In this document: in pieces, positions 22,339 to 34,301 of the stretch
How the letters are laid out: each line of letters begins with the position of its first letter
How positions within the stretch are numbered: the stretch's first letter is position 1
Assembly: GCA_947044405.1 (NCBI GenBank)
Contig: CAMRHE010000156.1
Span: forward strand, 2,275,001 to 2,339,000
Direction of reading: 5' to 3'
Origin: Leptodactylus fallax
Taxonomy: Eukaryota > Chordata > Amphibia > Anura > Leptodactylidae
Length of the DNA stretch: 64,000 bases
Position numbers and translations under genes: made by a program
The notes under the pieces: model-generated
Told to the model about the DNA's origin: nothing
Seen by the model: only the letters and a program-made list of their open reading frames with translations
The model's database searches: none

Positions 22339-23303
22339 AAGCTGATAATTTTTTCACTGCAGAATGTTCTGCACATCCAGACACTTAATTATGTTACAGA
22401 ATTTGGACAGTTCATAATATAAAGTGGTCTTATATTGTCGTTGTTTTATTTTATACCATTCCTTGAGAAATTCCAGGGAGTTTGCGTTGGCTATATATGC
22501 TTGTTTTTTTAGGCATGCATTTAAGGTTGTTTTTATAACAGCATTTATTCTAATTCTATAATCTCAGCCCTGACCTCTTAAAGTTGGCTTTCGTCATAAT
22601 AACCTCTTTACACTGTGTTGAGGACTGTAAACTTTTCTTAATTCATAAAACTAAGTGTGATATTTGGCCATGAGCAAAATATCAAGCTTTATATCACAAA
22701 AAATCCTAGTGGTAATTTACATAGGACCTGATTCTTTTCTCCAGTCACTTATATTGCTTGCTTTCTTTCAGGCTCGAAATACCTGTCTGTTGTGTCTGTG
22801 TGTTGGAAAAGAGTGATAGTCTTGGCAGTGCACGTACACTGTTTATACCCTACCTGTTTTATGGTTCATTTCATCTTATAGAAGGTTAGAATCGATGTTT
22901 TATAGTTCTCAGGCTGTCTTATGTTAGATGTGGCTGGGAAAAGCAATTTCCATACTGGATCCAGACCGCTGGTGCAGTAATTCACTGGCAGTTATACTCT
23001 GCTGATATCAGCTTTCATGTGTGACTTCATTTAGATCATTCACACCAGGTGTTTTTTATTTGTATTCACGTGTACGATATACACATTATCTTTTAAATAT
23101 TCAAAGTATTCCATTTTCCATCCCCACCCACTACCAGGGCACCAGGTAACCAGGAACTGCTAGGGATACAATATGAAAGCACAAGATGGTGCCAGCTCTT
23201 CTTTTATTTGACCACTTAAGTAAGCTTCCAGGCTCCTGAACCAAAGTGGAGGGTATACAGTCAAGGTCAGGTAGTTCAACCAGGCAGAAGTTTCACCTAT
23301 GTA
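22339..23303. other. no gene or repeat recognised
   Basis: Unassigned, ending at the TA target (23302-23303) of the next element. Confidence 0.35.
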
Positions 23304-24909
23304 CACTACTGTTCAAAAGTTTGGGGTCACCCAGACAATTTTGTGTTTTCCATGAAAACTCACACTTTTATTTATCAAATGAGTTGAAAAATGAATAGAA
23401 AATATAGTCAAGACATTGACAAGGTTAGCAATAATGATTTTTATTTGAAATAATAATTTTCTCCTTCAAACTTTGCTTTCGTCAAAGAATTCTCCATTTG
23501 CAGCAATTACAGCATTGCAGACCTTTGGCATTCTAGCTGTTAATTTGCTGAGGTAATCTGGAGAAATTTCCCGCCATGCTTCCAGAAGCCACTCCCACAA
23601 GTTGGATTGGCTTGATGGGCACTTTTTGTGTACCATACGGACAAGCTGCTCCCACAACAGCTCAATGGGGTTGAGATCTGGTGACTGTGCTGGCCACTCC
23701 ATTACAGATAGAATACCAGCTGCCTTCTTCTTCCCTAAATAGTTCTCGCATAATTTGGAGGTGTGCTTTGGGTCATTATCCTGTTGTAGGATGAAATTAG
23801 CTCCAATCAAGTGCTGTCCATAGGGTATGGCATGGCGTTGCAAAATGGAGTGATAGCCTTCCTTATTCAAAATCCCTTTTACCTTGTACAAATTTCCCAC
23901 ATTACCAGCACCAAAGCAACCTCAGACCATCACATTACCTCCACCATGCTTGACAGATGGCGTCAGGCACTCTTCCAGCATCTTTTCAGTTGTTCTGCGT
24001 CTCACAAATGTTCTTCTGTGTGATCCAAACACCTCAAACGTCGATTGGTCTGTCCATAACACTTTTTTCCAATCTTCCTCTGTCCAATGTCTGTGTTCTT
24101 TTGCCCATATTAATCTTTCCCTTTTATTAGCCAGTCTCAGATATGGCTTTTTCTTGGCCACTCTGCCCTGAAGGCCAGCATCCCTGAGTCGCCTCTTCAC
24201 TGTTGACACTGGCGTTTTGCGGGTACTATTTAATGAAGCTGCAAGTTGAGGACCTGTGAGGCGTCGATTTCTCAAACTAGAGACTCTAATGTACTTGTCT
24301 TGTTGCTCAGTTGTGCAGCGGGGCCTCCCACTTTTCTTTCTACTCTGGTTAGAGCCTGTTTGTGCTGTCCTCTGAAGGGAGTAGTACACACCATTGTAAT
24401 AAATCTTCAGTTTCTTGGCAATTTCTCGCATGGAATGGCCTTCATTTCTAAGAACAAGAATAGACTGTCGAATTTCACATGAAAGTTCTCTTTTTCTGGC
24501 CATTTTGAGAGTTTAATCGAACCAACAAATGTAATGCTCCAGATTCTCAACTAGCTCAAAGGAAGGTCAGTTTTATAGCTTCTTTAACCAGCAAAACTGT
24601 TTTCAGCTGTGCTAACATACTTGCACAAGGGTTTTCTAAACATCCATTAGCCTTCTTACACAGTTAGCAAACACAATGTACCATTAGAACACTGGAGTGA
24701 TGGTTGCTGGAAATGGGCCTCTATACACCTATGTAGATATTGCATTAAAAACCAGACATTTGCAGCTAGAATAGTCATTTACCACATTAGCAATGTATAG
24801 AGTGTATTTCTGATTCATTGAATGTATTGTATCTTCATTGAAAAAAACTGTGCTTTTCTTTCAAAAATAAGGAAATTTCTAAGTGACCCTAAACTTTTGA
24901 ACGGTAGTG
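23304..24909 (-). mobile_element. Tc1/mariner element, DD38E family B, copy 1
   Basis: 1606 bp flanked by TA at 23302-23303 and 24910-24911. Ends CACTACTGTTCAAAAGTTTGG and CCTAAACTTTTGAACGGTAGTG are inverted repeats. The transposase is on the minus strand and differs from a full-length frame by one stop codon. A second copy of the same family lies at 47377-48985. The closeness of the two copies and the complete ends suggest fairly recent activity. Confidence 0.95.
23466..24503 (-). pseudogene. Tc1-like transposase DD38E, single nonsense codon
   Basis: Reading from 24503 gives 193 codons (first HTH at residues 10-45, GRPR motif near 59-62, second HTH near 75-110, first catalytic Asp152 in LWTDQS). 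A TGA then falls at 23924-23922. The frame continues without a shift to 23466 for another 151 codons. The other copy has Trp at this place (MVWGCFG), so one TGG to TGA change explains the break. The rest has the second Asp (QQDND) and Glu (NPIELLW) with 38 residues between, DD38E spacing. The total would be about 345 residues, normal for the family. Otherwise well preserved. Confidence 0.92.
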
Positions 24910-24911
24910 TA

Positions 24912-26258
24912 TGGACCTATGTATTCTGTGACCATGTCACTCCAGCTTTCCCACTTGTTCACGAGGACTTAAGGATTTCTATATATACGATTAGCTCTGT
25001 CTGTCAAAGGCCAGGTTCACTCAGGGACTCACCCTCACTGTGGGTTTCATAACGCTCAAAATTTCTGCCTCACAAACTGACAATGGTTTCTAAGGGTATG
25101 TTCATCGAGGAATTTGGAGCTGACTTTGAGGCATGTTCCAGCTTAAAATCAGTTCCAAATTCTAACCAGAATCTGACTCCCGTTGTTTTAAGTTAGAAGC
25201 AGTGACAGACATTTCTATCTTTCAGCACTCTAAAAAAAGGATTGCTAAGTCTTGCTATAATTCTGTTGCAGATCCCTTGGCACAAGGTTCATTGTATCTA
25301 AGGCTGATTAGGATGGAAAGCCAAAGCTGGTTCCGCAGGACTGGTAATTGGAGAGGAATTTGAAGTGGAACACCTCCTCAAATTCCTTTCTAAATTCCTC
25401 TGTATCAACAGACCCTTGTAGCTCCACCTTTAGCCTGCTCTCCGCAACATCACTGAGATGGACAGTACACACAAACTATTAATACATAGTTAACAGATAT
25501 GGTACAAACTCTATATCACCAGAGACATCAGGCACACAAAGTGAAATTTATAATTGAAATAGGGCATACCCTAATTACAGACAGGTAAAAAGAAAAATGA
25601 AATATGCAAGGTACCCTTTTACAACCATAGGAACCACAATACGAATCAGGAAAAGTCCTTAATACACTACTTAAAATATATGTGTGTTCCCAAGAAGCAC
25701 CTCTTTTGGACCTTCCTCTTCTGTATAATAAATCTCTGAGCCTTCATTAAACCCTTAAGACTTACTAGATGGTATTTCCTGGATACCTGAGTACACAGTT
25801 TGTATCCAAGAATAGAGGTAAAAGGATCACACAGTATGCTCACATGTAAAATATTTTTGATTAATGTTTGTGTCTCCTTCATACCTGTCTTGGTTTTCCT
25901 GCAAATGGTTGGAGGAGGAAACCATAAAGCACTTTTCATTGATTTTTTTTCAGACCTCATATGCATCTACTTTCTTCGTTCTACAGTTCTCTGCATATCC
26001 ATTATTCTTCTTTTCAACACAAGGATATGAGTTAGTAATTCTAGGCTGAAATCACTAACTTTAGTTATACTAACCAAAAAATAGTTGTCCATTATATGGC
26101 ATCAATGTAAATAAAAATAGCTTGCATTGTTTGGTAAAAGAATAATGGTGGACTCCCAACTAAAACATGAGTGCCTATGTAGTGTGCAGCAGTAGGAACT
26201 CTAGTCTGAATGTGCTGCCAAATGACAGGTTTTTAGGTCATAACCTAAACATCAATAG
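24912..26258. other. no gene; one old foldback repeat at 25090-25410
   Basis: 25090-25410 carries GAATTTGGAGCTGACTTTGAGG near its left and CTCAAATTCCTTTC near its right, the same family as 11597-11787. The remainder has short open frames without domains. Confidence 0.4.
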
Positions 26259-26266
26259 ATTATATC

Positions 26267-26684
26267 TAGAGATGAGCGAATTTCTCAAAAGTTCGATTCG
26301 GTAGTTCGATTTGAAGTTCCAAAAAAATTTGCATTGATCCGAATTACTTCGCCACGAATAAACAGCTATTTCCGGGCTACAGAGAGTCGGGGGTGGGCGG
26401 CAAAATGCCAGAAGCCCTTGGATGCCGCGGTCATGTTTCTCTCTCTCTCTCTCTCTCTTCAGCACGGACATGTTTTATTCATGTGGAAGGATCTGCTAAC
26501 AAGCAAAGACACGCCTACCCAATCACATCACTAGAGAACATCTTGTGACCGTCTGATGTCACAAAGGTCCTTACTAAATATTTGTTACCACAAAGCATCA
26601 GGAAATCCGGAATCGTTGAGAATCAAAGATTTCCTGAAATTTGGATCGAATTCCACTTCTGCAGAATCGATTCGCTCATCTCTA
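26267..26684. mobile_element. hAT-type non-autonomous element (TAGAGATGAGCGAA ends)
   Basis: 418 bp with perfect 14-bp inverted ends TAGAGATGAGCGAA / TTCGCTCATCTCTA and an exact 8-bp duplication ATTATATC (26259-26266 and 26685-26692). Inside are TTCGATTCGG-type repeats, GAATCGATTCG near the right, and a (CT)n run at about 26435-26458. No coding capacity. Such ends are very common in frog genomes in my recollection. Confidence 0.93.
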
Positions 26685-26908
26685 ATTATATCAGAAGGGT
26701 GTTCCCAGAATCAAACATCACGAAAGAAGCTCTGCAGCTTATCATTCTGTATACAGTAAAGCAACACAAACATGCTATTAGATACTCACCAGCTGGTTTA
26801 CTTCCACTCCTCTTCCATCTAGTCCTCCATGATTCTTTCTATCTCTGCAGTGTTTGGTGGATGAGTGGGTGATAATTCTGTATTTGCTTAGCTGTGCTCA
26901 CACAGTTG

Positions 26909-27862
26909 AGGTGAGTGGTTCTCAACCTATGATATGCATAATCCAGGAGGTACACAGTCTCAGGGGGCCAATTTACTGAGTACTAGTTTCACCCACCTTC
27001 TTCAAATACTGAGGCACAGTGGCTTCCAAGCAGAGGCAGGTGTCAGGGGGCGGGTCTCCTCTCCATCTTGTGTTTCTCAACCTTTTCAAGCCAAGTACCA
27101 CCTCGTGAAAAAAGTTCCAATCAAGTTCTCCCAACAGACACTGTGGTGTCCGTCATTTGACAGATACTGCTCCCAATAGAAAAAATTAAACTCATAGCTG
27201 CCAAGCAAATCCTTTTGGAGGCACCTGTGGCAGGCACACACTAAATGTTCTTTTAGCTTCTGACCACCTTTTCACTCATGATATCATAGATCAGAATTGC
27301 CTATTCAGCACTGACTACCCTCTGCTACAGTGGTTCTCTACCTGTGGTACACATATACACATATCCCAGTGGGTATGTTGCACAATCTCAGGGGGTACAT
27401 GTCATGCCTGAGAGCCACTGCTCTGGAAATGGCAGATTTAGGGAGTGCTCAGGTTCCAGACTCCTGGGGGGCTAGTCACCCACCATCTTCAAATACTGAT
27501 ACACAGTCGCTGCCGAGCAGAGTCAGGCGCCAGAAGATGTTTGGTCAGGCTTAAAGGTGCAGGTCTTCTCTACAAAAGCGAAGTCTGTGCAGAATAGGCA
27601 AATAGCGTCTGATCTAGAATATCATGAGTGAAAAACTGATCGGAAGATAAAAGACCTTAGAAATTTTAGTGAGTGCCTGCCATAGGTGCCACCACAAGCA
27701 AAAGGATTTGCTTGGGACTCTATGAGTTCCAGTTTTTCTTCCTTACTTGAGATTGGGAGCAAGATCTGCCATACGATGGACCCCCAACAGACACTGTGGG
27801 TACTCTGTTGCAGCTTTTTTCATGAGGGGTTACTTTACTTGGAAAGGTTGAGAAACACTGGC
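26909..27862. mobile_element. nested hAT-like repeats (A-B-A'-B' inverted)
   Basis: Block A (26909-27060, GTGGTTCTCAACC start) is repeated directly as A' (27327-27540, CAGTGGTTCTCTACC start); both include CACCCACCwTCTTCAAATACTGA. Block B (27066-27310, TTTCTCAACC start) is repeated in inverse as B' (27560-27862, ending GGTTGAGAAACACTG), sharing AAGCAAATCC/GGATTTGCTT and CTCATGATATCA/ATATCATGAG. CAGTG..TCTCAACC ends are hAT-like. The simplest reading is a B foldback element with A' inserted. TSDs are not clear. Confidence 0.65.
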
Positions 27863-30371
27863 TTAGGTGAACAAGCTGCTGTGACAGCAGCTGGGTCACA
27901 GTGCACATGTCCGATCTGTGAACTTGAGAATTGCCCGAGAAACAAAGTACAACTAACTTGAAAGATGTGGATTTGGGGGTTTGAAATCTCAGAAACCATT
28001 GATTTTAGATGGTCACATGTATTTGATATGTCGTGTCATTTTTGCGGTGAGGGAAACTGAACCTAAAATAGTATTCTGGGAATACCCCTTTAATTTCTGT
28101 TAATTGCGTGTGTGATGGATTCATTGATACATCCTATCAAAATGATTTACATTTGAAAAGTACAGAAAAGTTTATCTTCTTAAAAAAAAAAGCCCCTTTA
28201 AGTATTCCATTATTAAAAACATGCAATATAACAATTATGTGTTTACAGTAATTATAGTGAGAACAGCATTAAGATATACCTTTGCAACGTAAATAATAAA
28301 TCAATTCCTATTTTATAGTACAGCTTCCTTAAGCCAGTATTAGTGTCTTTTTTCAAGATTGTAAAGGGCATCTGTTGGATGTCAGCATTGTCATACTGGA
28401 TATAAAGCTCTTTTATGGTGGGCGTTACTCCTGCTACATGGCGCTGATCCCTCTCTAATTACCTTTAGAATATCAGATACTTGCAGATAAGTAGAAGGCA
28501 AAATTGGTTAACCAAAAATGTTCTATTAACTTAACGCCACCTATAAATCAGTACAAATTCTTCTGTCAGCAATAATCTGGCGCCTTCATATAGTCTTGAG
28601 GTTCGTGTTGGGAGGTAATCTCATGAAAATATTTCAAGATATAATAATGGGAATTGACAAGTCATCTTTATAGCATTCCGCATTTATATACACAAGGAGA
28701 ATTTCTGTGTAACAGACTCCCTTTGCAACAACATTTCTTTTATTCTTGTATTTTACCTTTTGTGCAATGACTACTTGAGTGCTAAATTGGTATGCTAACA
28801 GTAAGTTTTGAGGTTAGGTTTCTTATTATTCTACAGAAAATAACAAGGACGAACATTTTTAGTCAGACAATATTAATATTTCTCATATCACTTTTAATAT
28901 AAAAAAATTGCTGCTATAGGTACTTTACAGTAAGTAAACATGAATATAGATGTTGAAGAGGTTATTCCAGCTAGACTTATTGTATTATCTTTACAATATC
29001 GAACATTTAGTAACAGGCCTTAGCCTGACACAGTGTAGAGATTTTTTTTCATAGCTAAAAGTAGTATAAGCCAAAAACAATTGTCTCAAATTTTTCAACA
29101 TCTGAAGAAAATTGTATGTTCCAGAGCACACAAATTTATACTGTGGCACCACATCTTGAAAATGTTTCAATTAATTCTGTGTTTCCTGCTCTAGAGACCA
29201 AGAAAATCAGTACTCCAGGGCAAAGTCCATACCTCTCTCACAGAGTTTTGATTGAATACTAAAACTTTTTTAGACTGCTCCAATTCAAAATCACCCATCT
29301 ACAATCTAGTATGGGAATCTTGACAGTCCATCTTCTGAGGACCGTTCACCACCTCCACCAAATCCAATATTATGGCGCTATACAATTAAGCATAAAAAAA
29401 AAAAAAAATTCTTTGCATTCTTCAATAGGTACCGTTGCTGACGCAATTTTCTCTCTAGTTCCTACCGTTCCTAAGCAATCAGTGTAGTTAGTTTCAGCAC
29501 TGAATATGCTAATTAGATTCTTGCCTGGCAGGTGGACAGTACCCAAACTGTCTGCTCCAGGCCAGGACCACCCACCTGAAACTAAGAGCACGCATTGCAC
29601 AAGAACTGTGGGGGCCTGAGAGAAATTTTCAACTGTGCTGGTATTAGCGGAGCAGCACCTATGAAAAGATGCAAAGAGTTTGTTGGTGGTGAAACATTCT
29701 ATGAAAATTCAATCAATTATCTAATCAACTAGCCCACAATTAAACTGAAAGGTCCAGGTCTAGATCAACCTTTGCTCATTCCTCCTATGGCTACACCTAT
29801 TAGTAGTGTAGCTTCATGGCTTCCATAGCCATAAAGGTGCAGTTCTCAAGTGTAGATAACTGGAGGCTGACTAACCTATCAGGCCTTAAACCCTCTGCAT
29901 CTTAGGAACAATGCCACCGACTATGTGTTTTGTCAGTGTGTTTTTCACAGCTAGCATGGGCCTATTATCATGGGCCTGTGCATGCAGCAGTGGCCCCGGG
30001 GGCAAAACTCAGGACAGGTCCTATAGCTGTCCGTTTTGCTGCTCAGGCTCATAGGGAACAGTGAATGGAGCTGTGGAGGCACAGAGTCATCCATGTGCTA
30101 TCCGTGCTGCTCAATCACAGCCTGGCTACATGCACATGGTCATGTCCATATAGCCTTAGACTGGCAACTCCGCATTAGCTGCTAGTCTGAGTAAAGCCGC
30201 AACAATCCTTTCATTTTTCAAACTTTGTATATCAGATTATAGCAAAGTTTACAATGCAATCCACTTGGTAGACCAAAGTGACAAATGCCTCCTTGTAAAT
30301 CAAAACTTTGTCCCTGTTCACATCACAGTTTTTGGTCTCTGTTTAATGACATATAGGCAACACAGAGTCTA
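27863..30371. other. 2.5 kb without gene; minor repeat pieces
   Basis: 28075-28095 ends in CCCCTTTAA like a TTAA MITE tail. A-run at 29394-29408 next to GGCGCTATACAATTAAGC looks like a SINE-type tail. No coding support. Confidence 0.35.
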
Positions 30372-31938
30372 CAGTCATGGCCAAAAGTTTTGAGAATTAC
30401 ACAAATATTATATTTTCACATGATCTGCTGCCCTCTGGTTTTTATGTGTGTTTGTCAGATGTTTTTATCACATACAGAAATATAATTGCATTCATGTTAT
30501 GAGTAACAGAAGCTTATATTGACAGTTAGAATGAGTAAATGCAGCTAGTCAATATTTGCAGTGTTGACCCTTCTTCTTCAGGACCTCTGCAATTCTCCCT
30601 GGCATGCTCTCAATCAACTTCTGGACCAAATCCTGACTGATAGTAGTCCATTCTTGCAGAATCAATGCTTTAATTTTGTCTGAATTTGTTGGTTTTTGTT
30701 TGTCCACCCGTCTCTTGATGATTGACCACAAGTTCTCAATGGGATTAAGATCTGGGGAGTTTCCAGGCCATGGACCCAAAATCTCTATGTTTTGTTCCCT
30801 GAGCCATTTAGTTATCACCTTTGCTTTATGGCAAGGTGCTCCATCATGCTGGAAAAGGCATTGTTGAGCGCCAAACTGCTCTTGGACGGTTGGGAGAAGT
30901 TGCTCTTGGAGGACATTCTGGTACCATTCTTTATTCATGGCTGTGTTTTTAGGCAAGACTGTGAGAGAGCCGATTCCCTTGGCTGAGAAGCAACCCCACA
31001 CATGAATGGTTTCAGGATGCTTTACAGTTGGCATGAGACAAGATTGGTGGTAGCGCTCACCTCTTCTTCTCCGAATAAGCTGTTTTCCAGATGTTCCAAA
31101 CAATCGAAAAGGGGATTCATCAGAGAAAATGACTTTACCCCAGTCCTCAGCAGTCCACTCCCTGTACCTTTTGCAGAATATCAGTCTGTCCCTGATGTTT
31201 TTTCTGGAGAGAAGTGGCTTCTTTGCTGCCCTCCTTGAGACCAGGCCTTGCTCCAAGAGTCTCCGCCTCACAGTGCGTGCAGATGCACTCACACCTGCCT
31301 GCTGCCATTCCTCAGCAAGCTCTGCACTGCTGGTAGCCCGATCCCGCAGCTGAAACACTTTTAAGAGACGGTCCTGCCGCTTGCTGGTCTTTCTTGGGCG
31401 CCCTGGAGCCTTTTTGGCACCAATGGAACCTCTCTCCTTGAAGTTCTTGATGATGCGATAGATTGTTGACTGAGGTGCAATCTTTCTAGCTGCAATACTC
31501 TTCCCAGTTAGGCCATTTTTGTGCAGTGCAATGATGACTGCACGTGTTTCTTTAGAGATAACCATGGTTAACAGAAGAGAAACAATGATGGCAAGCACCA
31601 GCCTCCTTTTAAAGTGTCCAGTGGTGTCATTCTTAGTTATTCATGACAGATTGATCTCCAGCCCTGTCCTCATCAACACCCACACCTGTGTTAATGGAGC
31701 AATCACTGAAACGATGTTAGGTGGTCCTTTTAAGGCAGGGCTGCAATGATGTTGAAATGTGTTTTGGGGGATAAAGTTCATTTTCTAGGCAAATATTGAC
31801 TTTGCAAGTAATTGCTGTTAAGCTGATCACTCTTTATAACATTCTGGAGTATATGCAAATTGCCATTAGAAAAACTGAAGCAGTAGACTTTGTAAAAATT
31901 AATATTTGTATCATTCTCAAAACTTTTGGCCATGACTG
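30372..31938 (-). mobile_element. complete Tc1-like transposon (DD35E)
   Basis: 1567 bp flanked by TA (30370-30371 and 31939-31940). Ends CAGTCATGGCCAAAAGTTTTG / CAAAACTTTTGGCCATGACTG are perfect inverted repeats over at least 25 bp. The single transposase on the minus strand is open throughout. The element closely resembles Tc1 elements I know from teleost fish and lampreys. Complete ends and open frame suggest recent arrival. Confidence 0.96.
30549..31565 (-). CDS. Tc1-like transposase, intact (DD35E)
   Basis: I place the start at 31565 (MVISKETR), giving 338 residues. The frame is open for 11 more codons upstream, but family members begin at this methionine. Residues 4-45 are the first HTH (GKSIAARKIAPQSTIYRII), with a GRPRK motif at 55-59 and a second HTH near 65-110. 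The DDE domain has Asp149 (FSDESPF), Asp241 (QHDGAPCHK) and Glu277 ([11 protein letters not shown]). The 35 residues between the last two, one more than classical Tc1, come from the GPWPGNSPD segment. KHPETIHVWGCFS replaces the usual KHGGG box. No stop or missing key residue is seen, so a functional enzyme is plausible. DD35E matches the described Traveler group; assignment needs a tree. Confidence 0.94.
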   Translation of the reverse strand: MVISKETRAVIIALHKNGLTGKSIAARKIAPQSTIYRIIKNFKERGSIGAKKAPGRPRKTSKRQDRLLKVFQLRDRATSSAELAEEWQQAGVSASARTVRRRLLEQGLVSRRAAKKPLLSRKNIRDRLIFCKRYREWTAEDWGKVIFSDESPFRLFGTSGKQLIRRRRGERYHQSCLMPTVKHPETIHVWGCFSAKGIGSLTVLPKNTAMNKEWYQNVLQEQLLPTVQEQFGAQQCLFQHDGAPCHKAKVITKWLREQNIEILGPWPGNSPDLNPIENLWSIIKRRVDKQKPTNSDKIKALILQEWTTISQDLVQKLIESMPGRIAEVLKKKGQHCKY

Positions 31939-31940
31939 TA

Positions 31941-33440
31941 TGGTGGATGCCCTTCAATAGAATCTGTCACCAATGGCATCCATTTGTTGGATAAGCCATG
32001 AGCTTTTCGATAGCTTTTCATAATGTATTGTGGATGTCATTATAGCCTCTAGCTGACAGATGCCAGTGTTAGGCATCCATTGTGTCTCACATTTGGCACA
32101 AATCCCTTACTTGTATAAACGTCCGCCACAAGCCCTGATTTGCTCGTCACATCGACAGATTTATTATAACTATGAACTGTTGTAGATTTCCATTCTGGCG
32201 CAGGGACGTCTGACTGATTTATGAGGCCACAACCTCTTCATAAATCTCTCCTTCCCTGCACCAGTCAGGTCCTTTATTAAGACTGGTGTATGATACACCA
32301 ATCTATATTTCTGTCTTTTAGTGGACTCTGCAGGATGGAATAGCATAATAGTGCTAGTTAGTTCTTTTAGCCCCTGTTTGACTACTGGAGCCCTATGGGC
32401 ATATTTATTATGTAATTCAGTAGCTTTAACAATGTATGTGCTAAACGTAAACAACAAAATATATGATGTGAACAGGCCCTTACTGTAGGGCCTGTAGGAA
32501 CAGTTTTCTTTAAAAAAAAAAAAAAAAAAAAACATTATTATTTTTTATTTATTTATTTTGTGTCCTTTTATAATAGAGACATCAAAGAACACTCATCCCA
32601 GAAAATCTACACTGATGGTGTATAAGTTTTTTTCTGCTTGACAGTGACATTGCTGGATGTATTTCAGCAGTTACTTTGAATGTTATGGGAGTAACAGAAA
32701 ATCCAATATTTGAGTTACAAGTTTCAACTCTTCTAACAACTGAAGTGGAGTTTCCTGCATGTTGGGTTTACCTGGGAGATGAGTACACCCGTAGACCACA
32801 CTATCACAAAGTGCAGACCATATAGTCTTAAACTTATGGATTGCCATCATCCTACTCAGTTTAGCCCATGCTGATCTAATCTCGCTGACAGCAGTTTATT
32901 ATTAGTATTTTAATGTAATCTCAGCAACTCAGTTTCACATTAAAAATTACTTTTTCTTTTAAGAGAAGGCTTGCCAGAAAACCTCTTTGGCTGGGATTAT
33001 TTTGTTTACAGATCCTGTCTGCCGAGGCATTATTTTCTCCTTTGCTATGACTAAAGAGCGAGGTTATTTAAAAACGTAAGTGAAATGAGAGCACATGTGC
33101 GCTGCCAAAAATCTCTGTAGGAAAAAATGTTCGGGTAATTTGCAGACTAGACATAAATCTATTTATTTTTATTCTATTTCTCTATCCAGGATCAATTCTT
33201 GCAGGTATTACTGTATTTTGCTTAACAAGCAGTATTTTGTAAATATTTGAAGGTGCCAGCAGTCCTCTGATAGGGAGACCATTAAATCCTTGACGTGCCC
33301 CTGTCCTTTCCCTTTCCTGTAGTATGTGTTTATATATGTTTTATTTTTTTCTTTAAAACCTTTCTTACTTATGTGCTAAGTCTGTGAGACTTCATGAGCG
33401 AAAATCATATTCTTGGTCACACCCACATTTCACCTGCTTT
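31941..33440. other. no gene or element recognised
   Basis: Has a 20-A run at about 32513-32532. Otherwise unassigned sequence. Confidence 0.35.
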
Positions 33441-33550
33441 ACATATTAATGTGTGTATCCGTTAGACTGGGTTCACATCTCTGTCAGACATTTCATTTTT
33501 CTGTTCTGTCATTGGAACAAAAAAAAAAACAGAATGCAAGTTGAGATCAG

Positions 33551-33805
33551 GTCCATTATTTATTTATTATGCTTACTTATATAGCGCCATCATATTCCGC
33601 AGCGCTTTACAGACATTGTCAGTCACTGTCCCATATAGAGCTCACAATCTACATTCCCTATCAGCATGTCTTTGGAGGAAACCGGAGCACCCGAAGGAAA
33701 CCCACGCAAACTCCTTGCAGATGTTGTCCTTGGCAGGATTCAAACCTAGGACTCCAGCGCTGCAAGGCTGCAGTGCTAACCACTGAGCCACCGTGCTGTC
33801 CATTA
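33551..33805 (-). mobile_element. tRNA-derived SINE (V-SINE-like)
   Basis: On the minus strand it begins GCACGGTGGCTCAGTGG (A-box-like), has GGTTTGAATCC (B-box-like) and continues into a conserved GTTTCCT..GGTGCTCCGGTTTCCTCC core. It ends in GCGCTATATAAGTAAGC and an AATA-repeat tail. GTCCATTA occurs on both sides (33551-33558 and 33798-33805) and is a likely target duplication. The core recalls V-SINEs found across fish and amphibians. It would be transcribed by RNA polymerase III and mobilised by a partner LINE. It sits inside a GACTGGGTTCACATC-type repeat. Confidence 0.8.
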
Positions 33806-33962
33806 CATGACAGACACCAACAGATCCTATTGACTATAATGGGGTCCATCAGGTTTCTGTTATGACAAAAAAAACACTGCAAGCAGCACCTTTTTGTTTA
33901 TATTTTTGATGGAATCTTTGCTGGAGGCTCCTAATGTAGACATAGATTTGAAGGCAGACTTA

Positions 33963-34048
33963 GAGCTTATTCACATGACATCTCGGACTCAGCCATAAAG
34001 CACCCATGGACCGAGATTCATGGCTGAGACTCTGTCATGAGAATAAGC
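33963..34048. repeat. short foldback MITE
   Basis: GCTTATTCACATGACA pairs with TGTCATGAGAATAAGC, and GGACTCAGCCAT with ATGGCTGAGACTC, around a short loop. No coding content. Confidence 0.6.
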
Positions 34049-34301
34049 CCCACAGCTGTATCTCCCTCTATCATACTAGCAATGTAAGGGACATTATAAA
34101 CACTCTTTTAGCTTTGCAACCAGTAGGCTTTGCTGCATTCCCCCATTTTCTTGCAAAAGGGTATGTACTGTACACATGATGAAGCTTGTTCATAATAGAT
34201 TCAAATGCCAAAAAGCTCCATTGAAGTTCTGCAGACAAAATCCACAGCAGAATGCAAAGGCTCCAAATTTAGAGAATCCATGGAACATTTTTTCTCTTCA
34301 G

